DNA of 64,000 nt from Streptomyces qaidamensis (GTDB taxonomy: Bacteria; Actinomycetota; Actinomycetes; Streptomycetales; Streptomycetaceae), in contig NZ_CP015098.1 in assembly GCF_001611795.1 (NCBI RefSeq), forward strand, positions 5,084,001-5,148,000. The letters run 5' to 3'. The position numbers were made by a program, and so were the translations under genes. Each line of letters begins with the position of its first letter. Positions within the stretch are counted from its first letter, which is position 1. The notes beneath the pieces are model-generated. The model saw only the letters and a list, made by a program, of their open reading frames with translations, was not told the DNA's origin and ran no database searches. Below are positions 15,700-24,496 of this stretch, one piece after another.

Positions 15700-16191
15700 T
15701 CAGTGACCGCCCTGGTCCTTGAAACGCTTGTAGGACCGCTCGATCTCGGCCTCGGCGTCGGTGCGGCCCACCCAGTCGGCGCCCTCGACCGACTTGCCGG
15801 GCTCCAGGTCCTTGTAGACCTCGAAGAAGTGCTGGATCTCCAGACGGTCGAACTCCGACACGTGGTGGATGTCCCGCAGGTGCTCCACGCGCGGGTCCGT
15901 CGACGGCACGCACAGCAGCTTGTCGTCGCCGCCCGCCTCGTCCGTCATGCGGAACATGCCGATCGCCCGGCAGCGGATCAGGCAGCCCGGGAACGTCGGC
16001 TCGTCGAGGATGACCAGCGCGTCCAGCGGGTCGCCGTCCTCGCCGAGGGTGTTCTCGACGAAACCGTAGTCGGTCGGGTAGGCGGTCGAGGTGAAGAGTC
16101 GCCGGTCCAGGCGGATACGACCGGTCTCGTGGTCCACCTCGTACTTGTTGCGCGAACCCTTCGGAATCTCGATCGTGACGTCGAACTCCAC
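15700..16191 (-). CDS. ppa: inorganic pyrophosphatase (family I)
   Basis: The 163-residue enzyme hydrolyses pyrophosphate to phosphate in the cytoplasm, driving biosynthesis forward. Typical metal-binding family I segments are visible: EIPKGSRNKYEVDHETG, TAYPTDYGFVENTLGEDGDPLDALV and the C-terminal DLEPGKSVEGADWVGR. The GTG at 16191 matches the usual start of actinobacterial Ppa (VEFDVTIEIPKG) and has GGAGG 8 bases upstream; the in-frame ATG at 16215 would add eight unlikely residues. It is divergent from the D-Ala carboxypeptidase gene, a pairing also known in mycobacteria. Confidence 0.97.
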   Translation of the reverse strand: MEFDVTIEIPKGSRNKYEVDHETGRIRLDRRLFTSTAYPTDYGFVENTLGEDGDPLDALVILDEPTFPGCLIRCRAIGMFRMTDEAGGDDKLLCVPSTDPRVEHLRDIHHVSEFDRLEIQHFFEVYKDLEPGKSVEGADWVGRTDAEAEIERSYKRFKDQGGH

Positions 16192-16276
16192 CGGTGGCTC
16201 CTCCATGATCAACACATAGTTCTGGTGGTTAAGTGTCCCTCACGCAGGTGTGTGATCGCGAAAGGGGCTGGTGGTC

Positions 16277-17857
16277 GTGCCAGAGCTGAGGCCTTGGCGG
16301 GCCGCGAAACCGTACGTGGTGCGGCTCGCGGATGCCGTACGACCGCGCCTGGCCCGGGCCGCAGCAGCCACGAAACCACGGCTCGCGCGGCTCGCACGAG
16401 CCGGAAAACCGCAGGTCGCGATGGGTACGCGGCCGAAGACCTGGCAGTACACCGCGGGCGCCGCCACCGCCGGACTCGCACTGACCGCCGGTGTGGTGAC
16501 CGCAGCCGGTCCCTGGGACTCCTCGGGTCAGCGTACGGCCGAGCGGGACCGGGCCGTGGCCCTGGGCCGCCCGGGTGGCACAGATCACGGCAGCGCCCCC
16601 GGCGCGCCCGGCCGGCCCCGCCCCGCCCCCAGCGCCGGACCGGTGCTGACCGGCCTCGGCGGCGTCAGCACCGTCAAGTCCGCCCCGGACGGCAAGGCCC
16701 TCACGGACGCCCTCACGCCCCTGCTGAAGGACCCCGCCCTCGGCCCCCGGCCCGCCGCCGCGGTCATCGACGTGACCACCGGCCGGCGCCTGTTCGGCAA
16801 GGCCTCCGACGCCGCGCTCACCCCCGCCTCCACGACGAAGGTCGCCACCGCCGTCGCCGCGCTGTCCGCGATGGGCGCCGACCACCGCCTCACCACCCGC
16901 GCCGCGCTCGAACCCGACACGAAGGAAGTCGTCCTGGTCGGCGGCGGCGACCCCACGCTCACCGCCCGCAAGAGCACCGACGGCGCGGCGAGCCTGCGCA
17001 CCCTGGCCGCCGGGACGGCCGCCGCCCTCGCCGACCGGGGCGTGCGCGAGGTGACCCTCTCCTACGACACGACCCGCTACGCGGGCGACGAAATGCACCC
17101 GATCGGGGTCGACGGCAATCTCGCCCGCGTCACTCCCCTGATGGCCGACGAGGGCCGCACCAACGACTCGGTCAGCGGCCCGGCCCAGCGCGTGACGGAC
17201 CCGGCCGCGGACGCTGCCCGCCGGTTCGGGGAGTTCCTGAAGTCCCACGGCATCAAGACCACGGCCCCCGGCCCGTCCAAGGCCACGACCCGCGCCAAGA
17301 CCCTCGCGGCGGTCTCCTCGCCCCCGCTCTCCGCCGTCGTCGAACGCATGCTGACCAACAGCGACAACGACATCGCCGAGGCCCTCGCCCGCCAGACGGC
17401 CATCGCCACGGGCAACCGGGCCGACTTCGCCGGCGCGGGCAAGGCCATCAGCTCCCAGCTGCGCAAACTCGGCCTCCCCGTGAAGGGCGCCGCCTTCAAG
17501 GACGGCAGCGGCCTGAACCGCGCCGACCGGCTGACCCCCGACCTCCTCACCGCCCTGCTCGCCAAGGCCGCCGACCCCTCCCACCCCGAGCTCCGCCCGG
17601 CCCTCACCGGCCTCCCCGTCGCCGGCTTCACCGGCACCCTGACCACCCGTTACACGGACGGAGCATCCGGCGTCGTCCGCGCCAAGACCGGCACCCTCTC
17701 GGGCGTCCACACCCTCGCGGGCACCCTCGTCGACGAGGACGGCCGCCTGCTCGCCTTCGCGTTCATGGCCACGGACACGGACCCCGGCGGACCGGCCCTG
17801 ACCCAGCAGGCTCTGGACCGCATCGCGAGCGCGCTGGCGGCGTGCGGCTGCAGGTGA
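16277..17857 (+). CDS. dacB: D-alanyl-D-alanine carboxypeptidase/endopeptidase, PBP4 type (peptidase S13)
   Basis: The 526-residue penicillin-binding protein trims peptidoglycan stem peptides or cross-links outside the membrane. The three active-site motifs are present: SxxK (Ser185-Lys188 in PASTTK), SxN (Ser362 in NSDND) and KTG (Lys470 in AKTGTLSG). The N-terminus is an Arg/Ala-rich cytoplasmic stretch, then an AGAATAGLALTAGVVTAAG segment that should be a signal anchor, then a Pro-rich linker. GTG 16277 has AAAGGGG 9 bases upstream; GTG 16271 is an alternative with a poorer 3-base spacing. It is divergent from ppa and upstream of the metalloprotease gene. Confidence 0.93.
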   Translation: MPELRPWRAAKPYVVRLADAVRPRLARAAAATKPRLARLARAGKPQVAMGTRPKTWQYTAGAATAGLALTAGVVTAAGPWDSSGQRTAERDRAVALGRPGGTDHGSAPGAPGRPRPAPSAGPVLTGLGGVSTVKSAPDGKALTDALTPLLKDPALGPRPAAAVIDVTTGRRLFGKASDAALTPASTTKVATAVAALSAMGADHRLTTRAALEPDTKEVVLVGGGDPTLTARKSTDGAASLRTLAAGTAAALADRGVREVTLSYDTTRYAGDEMHPIGVDGNLARVTPLMADEGRTNDSVSGPAQRVTDPAADAARRFGEFLKSHGIKTTAPGPSKATTRAKTLAAVSSPPLSAVVERMLTNSDNDIAEALARQTAIATGNRADFAGAGKAISSQLRKLGLPVKGAAFKDGSGLNRADRLTPDLLTALLAKAADPSHPELRPALTGLPVAGFTGTLTTRYTDGASGVVRAKTGTLSGVHTLAGTLVDEDGRLLAFAFMATDTDPGGPALTQQALDRIASALAACGCR

Positions 17858-17940
17858 CGGCCACCCACGCCGCGCCCCACCATCAACCCCCGGCCCTCGC
17901 CGCCCTGCCCCAGCGGTCGGCGCTCACGTACGGTTGACGC

Positions 17941-19068
17941 ATGACGAGCATCGGTGGTGCTTCAACCGGCATGGTCGACTGGAATCTCGCGGTCGCGACC
18001 GCGACCCGGCTCGTACGGCCGGGCCCTGAGGTCAGTCGCGACGAGGCCCGGGCCGTCGTCGCGGAGCTGCGCCGGCATGCCAAGGCCTCGGAGGAACACG
18101 TCCGCGGATTCACCCGACTGGGCACCGAGGAGGGGCACGACACCCCCGTCCTCGTCGTCGACCGCCCGGGCTGGATCCGGGCGAACGTCGCCGGGTTCCG
18201 GGAACTCCTCAAGCCCCTGCTCGACAAGATGCAGGAAAGGCGCGGCGACACCCCCGGCGGCTCGGTCATGAGCGCCGTCGGCGGCAAGGTCACCGGCGTC
18301 GAACTCGGCATGCTGCTGTCCTTCCTGGCCTCGCGCGTCCTCGGCCAGTACGAGACCTTCGCCCCGGCCACCCGCGAACTCCCCTCCGGCGCGAACGGCG
18401 GCGGCCGGCTCCTCCTCGTCGCCCCGAACATCGTCCACGTCGAGCGCGAACTCGACGTGGACCCCCACGACTTCAGGCTCTGGGTGTGCCTGCACGAGGA
18501 GACGCACCGTACCCAGTTCACCGCCGTGCCCTGGCTGCGGGACCACCTGGAGGGTGAAATCCAGTCCTTCCTCCAGGAGACCGACGTCGACCCCATGACC
18601 GTCCTGGAACGCGTCCGGGAAGCCGCCCAGACCCTCGCCGGAGGCCGCCCCGAGGCCGAGGAGGACGACGGCGGGCGCTCACTCGTCGAGATCGTCCAGA
18701 CCCCCGCCCAGCGCGAGATCCTCGGCCGCCTCACGGCCGTGATGTCCCTGCTGGAGGGCCACGCCGACTTCGTGATGGACGGCGTCGGCCCGGCCGTCGT
18801 ACCGACCGTCGGGGAGATCCGCGAGAAGTTCCAGCAGCGCCGCGCCAAGGGCGCCTCCCGCCTGGACCTGGCCCTGCGCAAGCTGCTCGGCCTGGACGCC
18901 AAGCTCCGCCAGTACCGGGACGGCGAACGCTTCGTGCGGGCCGTCGTCGACGAGGTCGGCATGGACGGCTTCAACCGCGTGTGGACCTCGCCCAACACCC
19001 TCCCCACCAAGTCGGAGATCGCCAAACCGGCGGACTGGGTCGCGCGGATGCACCCCAGGGCCGAGTAG
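17941..19068 (+). CDS. DUF2342 zinc-dependent metalloprotease (F420-associated family)
   Basis: This 375-residue protein belongs to an actinobacterial zincin-like family often labelled coenzyme F420 biosynthesis associated. The motif HEETH (His185, Glu186, His189) is the zinc and catalytic site, within LWVCLHEETHRTQFTAVPWL. A downstream GHADFVMDGVG segment probably supplies a third ligand. Other family segments are VDWNLAVATATRLVRPGP at the start and AKLRQYRDGERFVRAVVDE near the end. Its place between dacB and tilS is the same in mycobacteria, so it is a conserved but poorly understood neighbour. The substrate is unknown and the link to F420 is not supported by anything here. Confidence 0.9.
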   Translation: MTSIGGASTGMVDWNLAVATATRLVRPGPEVSRDEARAVVAELRRHAKASEEHVRGFTRLGTEEGHDTPVLVVDRPGWIRANVAGFRELLKPLLDKMQERRGDTPGGSVMSAVGGKVTGVELGMLLSFLASRVLGQYETFAPATRELPSGANGGGRLLLVAPNIVHVERELDVDPHDFRLWVCLHEETHRTQFTAVPWLRDHLEGEIQSFLQETDVDPMTVLERVREAAQTLAGGRPEAEEDDGGRSLVEIVQTPAQREILGRLTAVMSLLEGHADFVMDGVGPAVVPTVGEIREKFQQRRAKGASRLDLALRKLLGLDAKLRQYRDGERFVRAVVDEVGMDGFNRVWTSPNTLPTKSEIAKPADWVARMHPRAE

Positions 19069-19264
19069 TGAACATCGCGGGAAGGTCGTGAAAGGAAACC
19101 GGCCGACGGCAGGCGAACGCCCCTCCAATCACCCGTCCGAGGGACCGTGAGGCAGGGGTAGGCGTGCGATGCTCGGGGAACGGCCCGGTTCTGTCACCAT
19201 CTACACACTCTGCGTGACCGACACGCGGGCTCACCCCCCGAAAACTTCATGAAGGGAACCGGAC

Positions 19265-20353
19265 ATGGGTCCCCATCCTGCGGTCGCGGCGATACGCCTG
19301 GCGGTCCGCCGCGTCCTCCACGACCTCCTCACCGAACACCACCGCGCCCCCGCCGCGGTCCCGCACGCCCCCGCGCACTCCTCCCCGCGCGAGCATCCCC
19401 CAAGCTCCCGGCTGCGCTCGAGCAGGGAGGTATCCCCGCCCCCGCCGCTCGTGCTCGTGGCATGCTCCGGCGGCGCCGACTCCATGGCCCTCGCCTCCGC
19501 CCTGGCCTTCGAATCCCCCAAGCTCGGCATCAGGGCAGGCGGCGTCACCGTCGACCACGGCCTCCAGCCCGGATCCGACGCCCGCGCCGCGGAAGTCGTC
19601 CAGCGCCTGCGAGAGCTCGGCCTCGACCCCGTCGACTCCGTCGCCGTCACCGTCGGCCGCACCGGCGGACCCGAAGCCGCCGCCCGCGACGCCCGTTACG
19701 CCGCACTCGACACCGCCGCCGAACGCCACGGCGCCGCCGCGGTCCTGCTCGGCCACACCCGCGACGACCAGGCCGAGACCGTCCTCCTCGGCCTCGCCCG
19801 GGGCTCCGGCATCCGCTCCCTGTCCGGAATGGCCGCGGTCTCGGGGGCCGGCGGCCGCTACCGGCGCCCCTTCCTGGAACTGGACCGGCAGACCGCCCGC
19901 AAGGCCTGCATGGTCCAGTCCCTGCCCGTCTGGGACGACCCCCACAACGCCGACCCCGCCTACACCCGCTCCCGGCTGCGCCACGAGGGCCTGCCCGCCC
20001 TGGAGAAGGCCCTCGGCAAAGGCGTCGTCGAGGCCCTCGCCCGTACGGCCCGGCTCTCCCGCGACGACGCCGACGCCCTCGACTCCTGGGCCCGCCAGGC
20101 CGAGGCCAGCGTCCGCGACGCCGCAGGGCTCCTGGAGTGCGCCAAGCTCTACGCCCTGCCGCCCGCCGTACGCCGCCGCGTCCTGCGCCGTGCCGCCATC
20201 GAGGCCGGGGCACCCGCCGGGTCGCTGTTCGCCCGCCACATCGAGGAAATCGACCGGCTGATCACCGGCTGGCGCGGTCAGGGAGCCATCAACCTGCCCG
20301 GCAAGGTCGTGGCCCGGCGGCAGGGTGGCAGACTGGTGATTCGGCAAGGCTGA
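19265..20353 (+). CDS. tilS: tRNA(Ile)-lysidine synthase
   Basis: The 362-residue enzyme modifies C34 of the tRNA-Ile CAU anticodon to lysidine using ATP and lysine. The PP-loop SGGADS lies near residue 69 in LVLVACSGGADSMAL, followed by VDHGLQ, RDARYAAL, LLGHTRDDQAETVLLGLARG and a C-terminal helical region. The N-terminus is longer than the usual ~20 residues before the PP-loop: a helix (HPAVAAIRLAVRRVLHDLL) and a Ser/Pro/Arg linker of about 30 residues. Part of that linker (19391-19437) is encoded by a Streptomyces interspersed hairpin repeat. ATG 19265 follows GAAGGG. It is upstream of hpt, 44 bases apart. Confidence 0.95.
   Translation: MGPHPAVAAIRLAVRRVLHDLLTEHHRAPAAVPHAPAHSSPREHPPSSRLRSSREVSPPPPLVLVACSGGADSMALASALAFESPKLGIRAGGVTVDHGLQPGSDARAAEVVQRLRELGLDPVDSVAVTVGRTGGPEAAARDARYAALDTAAERHGAAAVLLGHTRDDQAETVLLGLARGSGIRSLSGMAAVSGAGGRYRRPFLELDRQTARKACMVQSLPVWDDPHNADPAYTRSRLRHEGLPALEKALGKGVVEALARTARLSRDDADALDSWARQAEASVRDAAGLLECAKLYALPPAVRRRVLRRAAIEAGAPAGSLFARHIEEIDRLITGWRGQGAINLPGKVVARRQGGRLVIRQG
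19391..19437 (+). repeat. Streptomyces REP-like hairpin element inside tilS
   Basis: The segment begins GAGCATCCCCCAAGCTC, passes through CGGCTGCGCTCGAGC and ends AGGGAGGTATCCCC. It matches from memory a very common Streptomyces intergenic hairpin element with CCCCCAAGCTC and GAGCAGGGGGG arms. Here it lies in frame within the TilS linker, just before the PP-loop. It encodes roughly REHPPSSRLRSSREVSP. Confidence 0.6.
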
Positions 20354-20397
20354 ACCACGACCCCTCCCCGCAGTAGCCAGGAGGGGCCGCTCGGCCG

Positions 20398-20976
20398 GTG
20401 GGACGACCGAAAGTGATGCGGGTGGACGCGAAAGACATGGGTGCCGACCTCGAGAAGGTGCTCATCACCAAGGAAGAGATCGACGCCAAGCTGGCCGAAC
20501 TGGCAGCGAAGATCGACGCGGAGTACGCGGGCAAGGATCTGCTGATCGTCGGAGTTCTCAAGGGCGCGGTGATGGTCATGGCCGACCTCGCCCGGGCGCT
20601 GTCCACCCCCGTCACCATGGACTGGATGGCCGTATCCTCGTACGGGGCGGGCACCCAGTCCTCCGGTGTGGTGCGGATCCTGAAGGACCTCGACACCGAC
20701 ATCAAGGGCAAGCACGTCCTGATCGTCGAGGACATCATCGACTCCGGCCTGACCCTGTCCTGGCTGCTCTCCAACCTCGGCTCGCGCGAGCCCGCATCCC
20801 TCAAGGTGTGCACGCTGCTGCGCAAGCCCGAGGCCGCGAAGGTGGCCATCGACGTGGAATGGGCCGGCTTCGACATCCCCAACGAATTCGTCGTGGGATA
20901 CGGCCTCGACTACGCCGAGAAGTACCGCAACCTCCCGTTCGTCGGTACGCTCGCGCCCCACGTGTACGGCGGCTGA
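20398..20976 (+). CDS. hpt: hypoxanthine phosphoribosyltransferase
   Basis: The 192-residue purine-salvage enzyme makes IMP or GMP from hypoxanthine or guanine and PRPP. Family landmarks are LLIVGVLKGAVMVMADLAR, MAVSSYGAGTQSSG, the PRPP loop VEDIIDSGLTL and VVGYGLDYAEKYRNLP. The GTG at 20398 has AGGAGGGG at 20379-20386; an in-frame ATG at 20416 gives the more usual MRVDAKDM start but with only a weak ribosome site, so the true start is uncertain by six codons. It follows tilS and precedes ftsH, an order conserved across actinobacteria. Confidence 0.96.
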   Translation: MGRPKVMRVDAKDMGADLEKVLITKEEIDAKLAELAAKIDAEYAGKDLLIVGVLKGAVMVMADLARALSTPVTMDWMAVSSYGAGTQSSGVVRILKDLDTDIKGKHVLIVEDIIDSGLTLSWLLSNLGSREPASLKVCTLLRKPEAAKVAIDVEWAGFDIPNEFVVGYGLDYAEKYRNLPFVGTLAPHVYGG

Positions 20977-21163
20977 AAAACCCGGCCGCGGTGCCGTGCC
21001 GGTGATCGGGAACCCCAGCGGGCTTCCCGCCGTTGGAGCAGGCATAGGCGGATCGCCAGCCGTCCCACGCGGCTTCAGGTGACAATGCTGGGGTACCGTC
21101 CGAAGAACAGTCTTTATCAAACTCACTATGGCAGGAGGGACGGGGCGGCACCGCTCCGTATGG

Positions 21164-23203
21164 ATGGACGTGAAGCGATACTTCCGTGGGCCGGTCATGT
21201 GGATCGTGCTGGCCGTCCTCGCCGTGGTCGTGTTGATGCAGGTCGTCGGCTCGTCCGGCGGCCACAAGACGGTGGACACCGGCCAGGTCGTCCAGGCGAT
21301 CAACCAGAACAAGGTCGAGTCGGCCAAGCTGACCACCGGTGACGAATCGATCATCAAGGTCACGCTCAAGGACGGCGTAAAGGTCGAGGGCAGCTCGAAG
21401 ATCCAGGCGAGCTACATCGGCACTCAAGGCGTTGACCTCGCCAATACGCTGCAGAACAAGTACCAGGACAAGCAGATCCCGGACGGCTACACGGTTTCGC
21501 CGTCCAAGCAGAACCCGTTCGTGGGCATCCTGCTCTCCCTGCTGCCCTTCGTACTGATCGTGGTCGTGTTCCTGTTCCTGATGAACCAGATGCAGGGCGG
21601 CGGCTCCCGGGTCATGAACTTCGGGAAGTCCAAGGCCAAGCTCATCACCAAGGACACCCCCAAGACCACCTTCTCCGACGTCGCCGGATCCGACGAGGCC
21701 GTCGAGGAGCTCCACGAGATCAAGGAGTTCCTCCAGGAGCCGGCCAAGTTCCAGGCCGTCGGCGCCAAGATCCCCAAGGGCGTCCTGCTCTACGGGCCTC
21801 CCGGCACCGGCAAGACCCTGCTCGCGCGTGCCGTGGCGGGCGAGGCGGGCGTCCCCTTCTACTCGATCTCCGGTTCCGACTTCGTCGAGATGTTCGTCGG
21901 TGTCGGTGCCTCCCGGGTCCGTGACCTGTTCGAGCAGGCCAAGGCGAACGCCCCGGCGATCGTCTTCGTCGACGAGATCGACGCGGTCGGCCGCCACCGC
22001 GGCGCCGGCCTCGGCGGCGGTCACGACGAGCGCGAGCAGACCCTGAACCAGCTCCTCGTCGAGATGGACGGCTTCGACGTCAAGGGCGGCGTGATCCTCA
22101 TCGCCGCGACGAACCGGCCCGACATCCTCGACCCGGCGCTGCTGCGCCCCGGCCGCTTCGACCGGCAGATCGCCGTCGACCGCCCGGACATGCAGGGCCG
22201 TCTGGAGATCCTCAAGGTCCACCAGAAGGGCAAGCCGGTCGCGCCCGACGTCGACCTGTCGGCCATGGCCCGCCGTACGCCCGGCATGACCGGTGCCGAT
22301 CTGGCCAACGTCCTGAACGAGGCGGCCCTGCTGACCGCCCGCAGTGACAAGAAGCTGATCGACAACCACATGCTGGACGAGGCGATCGACCGTGTGGTCG
22401 CGGGCCCGCAGAAGCGGACCCGGATCATGTCGGACAAGGAGAAGAAGATCACCGCGTACCACGAGGGCGGACACGCCCTGGTCGCGGCGGCCTCACCGAA
22501 CTCCGATCCCGTCCACAAGATCACGATCCTGTCGAGAGGCCGGGCCCTCGGCTACACGATGGTGCTGCCGGACGAGGACAAGTACTCGACCACGCGCAAC
22601 GAGATGCTGGACCAGCTGGCCTACATGCTGGGCGGCCGCGCGGCCGAGGAACTCGTCTTCCACGACCCGACCACGGGTGCCGCCAACGACATCGAGAAGG
22701 CCACCGGTCTGGCCCGCGCCATGGTCACGCAGTACGGCATGACCGAGCGTCTCGGCGCGATCAAGTTCGGTGGCGACAACACCGAGCCGTTCCTCGGCCG
22801 TGAGATGTCTCACCAGCGCGACTACTCGGAAGAGGTCGCCGCGCTCGTGGACGAAGAGGTCAAGAAGCTCATCGAGACCGCGCACAACGAGGCGTGGGAG
22901 ATCCTGGTCGAGAACCGCGACGTTCTGGACAACCTGGTGTTGCAGCTGCTGGAGAAGGAGACGCTGGGCAAGGAGGAGATCGCCGAGATCTTCGCCCCCA
23001 TCGTCAAGCGCCCGCCGCGGCCCGCCTGGACCGGTTCCTCCCGCCGTACGCCGTCCACCCGTCCGCCGGTCCTCTCCCCCAAGGAGCTGGCGCTGACGAA
23101 CGGGGCGAACGGCGCGACGCCGGCCATCTCCACCGCGAAGAGCACCGTGGCGGAGCCCGCCCCGGCGCCCGAGCGGACCCCGGAGGACCGCCCCGAGAGC
23201 TGA
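21164..23203 (+). CDS. ftsH: ATP-dependent zinc metalloprotease FtsH
   Basis: The 679-residue membrane AAA+ protease extracts and degrades membrane and unstable cytosolic proteins. In order: a first membrane helix (VMWIVLAVLAVVVLMQVV, about residues 10-27), an extracytoplasmic domain, a second helix (ILLSLLPFVLIVVVFLFLMNQ), the AAA domain with Walker A GPPGTGKT (211-218) and Walker B IVFVDEIDAVG, and the zinc protease motif HEGGH (433-437). A Pro/Ala-rich tail of about 60 residues ends the protein. I chose ATG 21164 (MDVKRYF) from similarity to other FtsH starts; an upstream ATG at 21128 would add 12 residues. A strong terminator follows. Confidence 0.97.
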   Translation: MDVKRYFRGPVMWIVLAVLAVVVLMQVVGSSGGHKTVDTGQVVQAINQNKVESAKLTTGDESIIKVTLKDGVKVEGSSKIQASYIGTQGVDLANTLQNKYQDKQIPDGYTVSPSKQNPFVGILLSLLPFVLIVVVFLFLMNQMQGGGSRVMNFGKSKAKLITKDTPKTTFSDVAGSDEAVEELHEIKEFLQEPAKFQAVGAKIPKGVLLYGPPGTGKTLLARAVAGEAGVPFYSISGSDFVEMFVGVGASRVRDLFEQAKANAPAIVFVDEIDAVGRHRGAGLGGGHDEREQTLNQLLVEMDGFDVKGGVILIAATNRPDILDPALLRPGRFDRQIAVDRPDMQGRLEILKVHQKGKPVAPDVDLSAMARRTPGMTGADLANVLNEAALLTARSDKKLIDNHMLDEAIDRVVAGPQKRTRIMSDKEKKITAYHEGGHALVAAASPNSDPVHKITILSRGRALGYTMVLPDEDKYSTTRNEMLDQLAYMLGGRAAEELVFHDPTTGAANDIEKATGLARAMVTQYGMTERLGAIKFGGDNTEPFLGREMSHQRDYSEEVAALVDEEVKKLIETAHNEAWEILVENRDVLDNLVLQLLEKETLGKEEIAEIFAPIVKRPPRPAWTGSSRRTPSTRPPVLSPKELALTNGANGATPAISTAKSTVAEPAPAPERTPEDRPES

Positions 23204-23242
23204 CCGGGCTCTCCCGGCCGGCCCACCGGCCCTGGAATGGAT

Positions 23243-23278
23243 GCCGCGCCCCCCAGGTTTTAGCCTGGGGGGCGCGGC
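23243..23278 (+). terminator. ftsH terminator
   Basis: GCCGCGCCCCCCAGG (23243-23257) pairs perfectly over 15 bases with 23264-23278 around the loop TTTTAG, followed by a short T-containing tail. It lies 40 bases after ftsH and 52 before folE. Confidence 0.9.
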
Positions 23279-23330
23279 TTTGCGCCATATGCGCAGGCCC
23301 TCCGTGAAGAACACAGGAACGAGGCATCAG

Positions 23331-23936
23331 ATGACCGACCCCGTGACGCTGGACGGCGAGGGCCAGATCGGCGAGTTCGACGAGAAGCGCGCCGAGAACG
23401 CCGTACGCGAACTCCTGATCGCGGTCGGCGAGGACCCGGACCGCGAGGGGCTGAGGGAGACGCCGGCGCGGGTGGCGCGGGCGTACAAGGAGATATTCGC
23501 GGGGCTGTGGCAGAAGCCCGAGGACGTGCTGACCACGACGTTCGACCTCGGGCACGACGAGATGGTCCTCGTGAAGGACATCGAAGTCCTGAGCTCCTGC
23601 GAACATCATCTCGTGCCGTTCGTCGGCGTCGCCCACGTCGGCTACATCCCGTCCGTCGAAGGCAAGATCACAGGCTTGTCGAAGCTCGCTCGGCTCGTGG
23701 ACGTCTACGCCCGGCGCCCGCAGGTGCAGGAGCGGCTCACCACGCAGATCGCCGACTCCCTGATGGAGATCCTGGAGCCGCGCGGCGTGATCGTCGTCGT
23801 CGAGTGCGAGCACATGTGCATGTCGATGCGCGGCGTCCGGAAGGTGGGCGCGAAGACGATCACCTCGGCGGTCCGGGGACAGCTGCGCGACCCGGCGACC
23901 CGTAACGAGGCCATGAGCCTCATCATGGCCCGCTGA
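23331..23936 (+). CDS. folE: GTP cyclohydrolase I
   Basis: This 201-residue enzyme converts GTP to 7,8-dihydroneopterin triphosphate, the first step of folate synthesis. Zinc-binding and active-site segments are clear: SSCEHHLVPFVGVAHVGYIP (Cys90, His93), GLSKLARLVDVYARRPQVQERLT and VVVECEHMCMSMRGVRK. The ATG at 23331 has GAGG 6 bases upstream. It is the only folate gene on the plus strand here; the rest lie just beyond on the minus strand and converge on it, with DUF3180 in between. Confidence 0.98.
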   Translation: MTDPVTLDGEGQIGEFDEKRAENAVRELLIAVGEDPDREGLRETPARVARAYKEIFAGLWQKPEDVLTTTFDLGHDEMVLVKDIEVLSSCEHHLVPFVGVAHVGYIPSVEGKITGLSKLARLVDVYARRPQVQERLTTQIADSLMEILEPRGVIVVVECEHMCMSMRGVRKVGAKTITSAVRGQLRDPATRNEAMSLIMAR

Positions 23937-23948
23937 CGCCGCTTCGCC

Positions 23949-24437
23949 TCACACCGTCGGGGCCACCCCCGTGCCGTCGTTCTCGTCGTCCTCCGGGAGC
24001 TTGCAGACGCGTTCCAGGAAGAGGGCGGCCACTATGACGCCGATGCCCGCGAGGACGGAGAGGCCGGCGTAGACGGCCTGGTCGCGGCGGGCGGGGATGT
24101 CGAGGGATTCCAGGAGGAAGACGCCGGTGCCGCCGTACATGCCGGCGACCAGGGCGGCGACCAGGGCGCTGGCATGGCCGAAGACGACCGCGCGGGCCGC
24201 CATGAGGGGGTCGACGCCCTTGGCCTCGGGCCGGCGCTCGCGCTGGGCCCTGAGCCGGGCGCGGATCGAGAGCGCCGTGGCCAGCAGGATCACGGCGATC
24301 ACGGCCAGGACGATGGGGGCGGCCAGGGGGACGCTGGGGAGCGTTCCGACCGAGTTCCACAGGCGGGCGCCCGCCCAGGAGAGGACTCCGGCCACGACGA
24401 AGACGCCGGCCAGCACCCGGATACGCAGCTCTCTCAC
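23949..24437 (-). CDS. DUF3180 four-helix membrane protein
   Basis: This 162-residue protein has four clear hydrophobic segments (VLAGVFVVAGVLSWAGARLW, PIVLAVIAVILLATALSI, HASALVAALVAGMYGGTGVFL, AGLSVLAGIGVIVAALFLERV), which matches DUF3180. The family is found in actinobacteria directly downstream of folK, as here, 59 bases away. A transport or scaffold role in folate or pterin metabolism has no direct support. It ends 12 bases from the convergent folE stop codon. Confidence 0.88.
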   Translation of the reverse strand: MRELRIRVLAGVFVVAGVLSWAGARLWNSVGTLPSVPLAAPIVLAVIAVILLATALSIRARLRAQRERRPEAKGVDPLMAARAVVFGHASALVAALVAGMYGGTGVFLLESLDIPARRDQAVYAGLSVLAGIGVIVAALFLERVCKLPEDDENDGTGVAPTV

Positions 24438-24496
24438 GGTGTCCCTTCGGTTCCCCCGGCTTCCGGCCCGGTTCGCGGCCGTCTTGACCTTAACGG

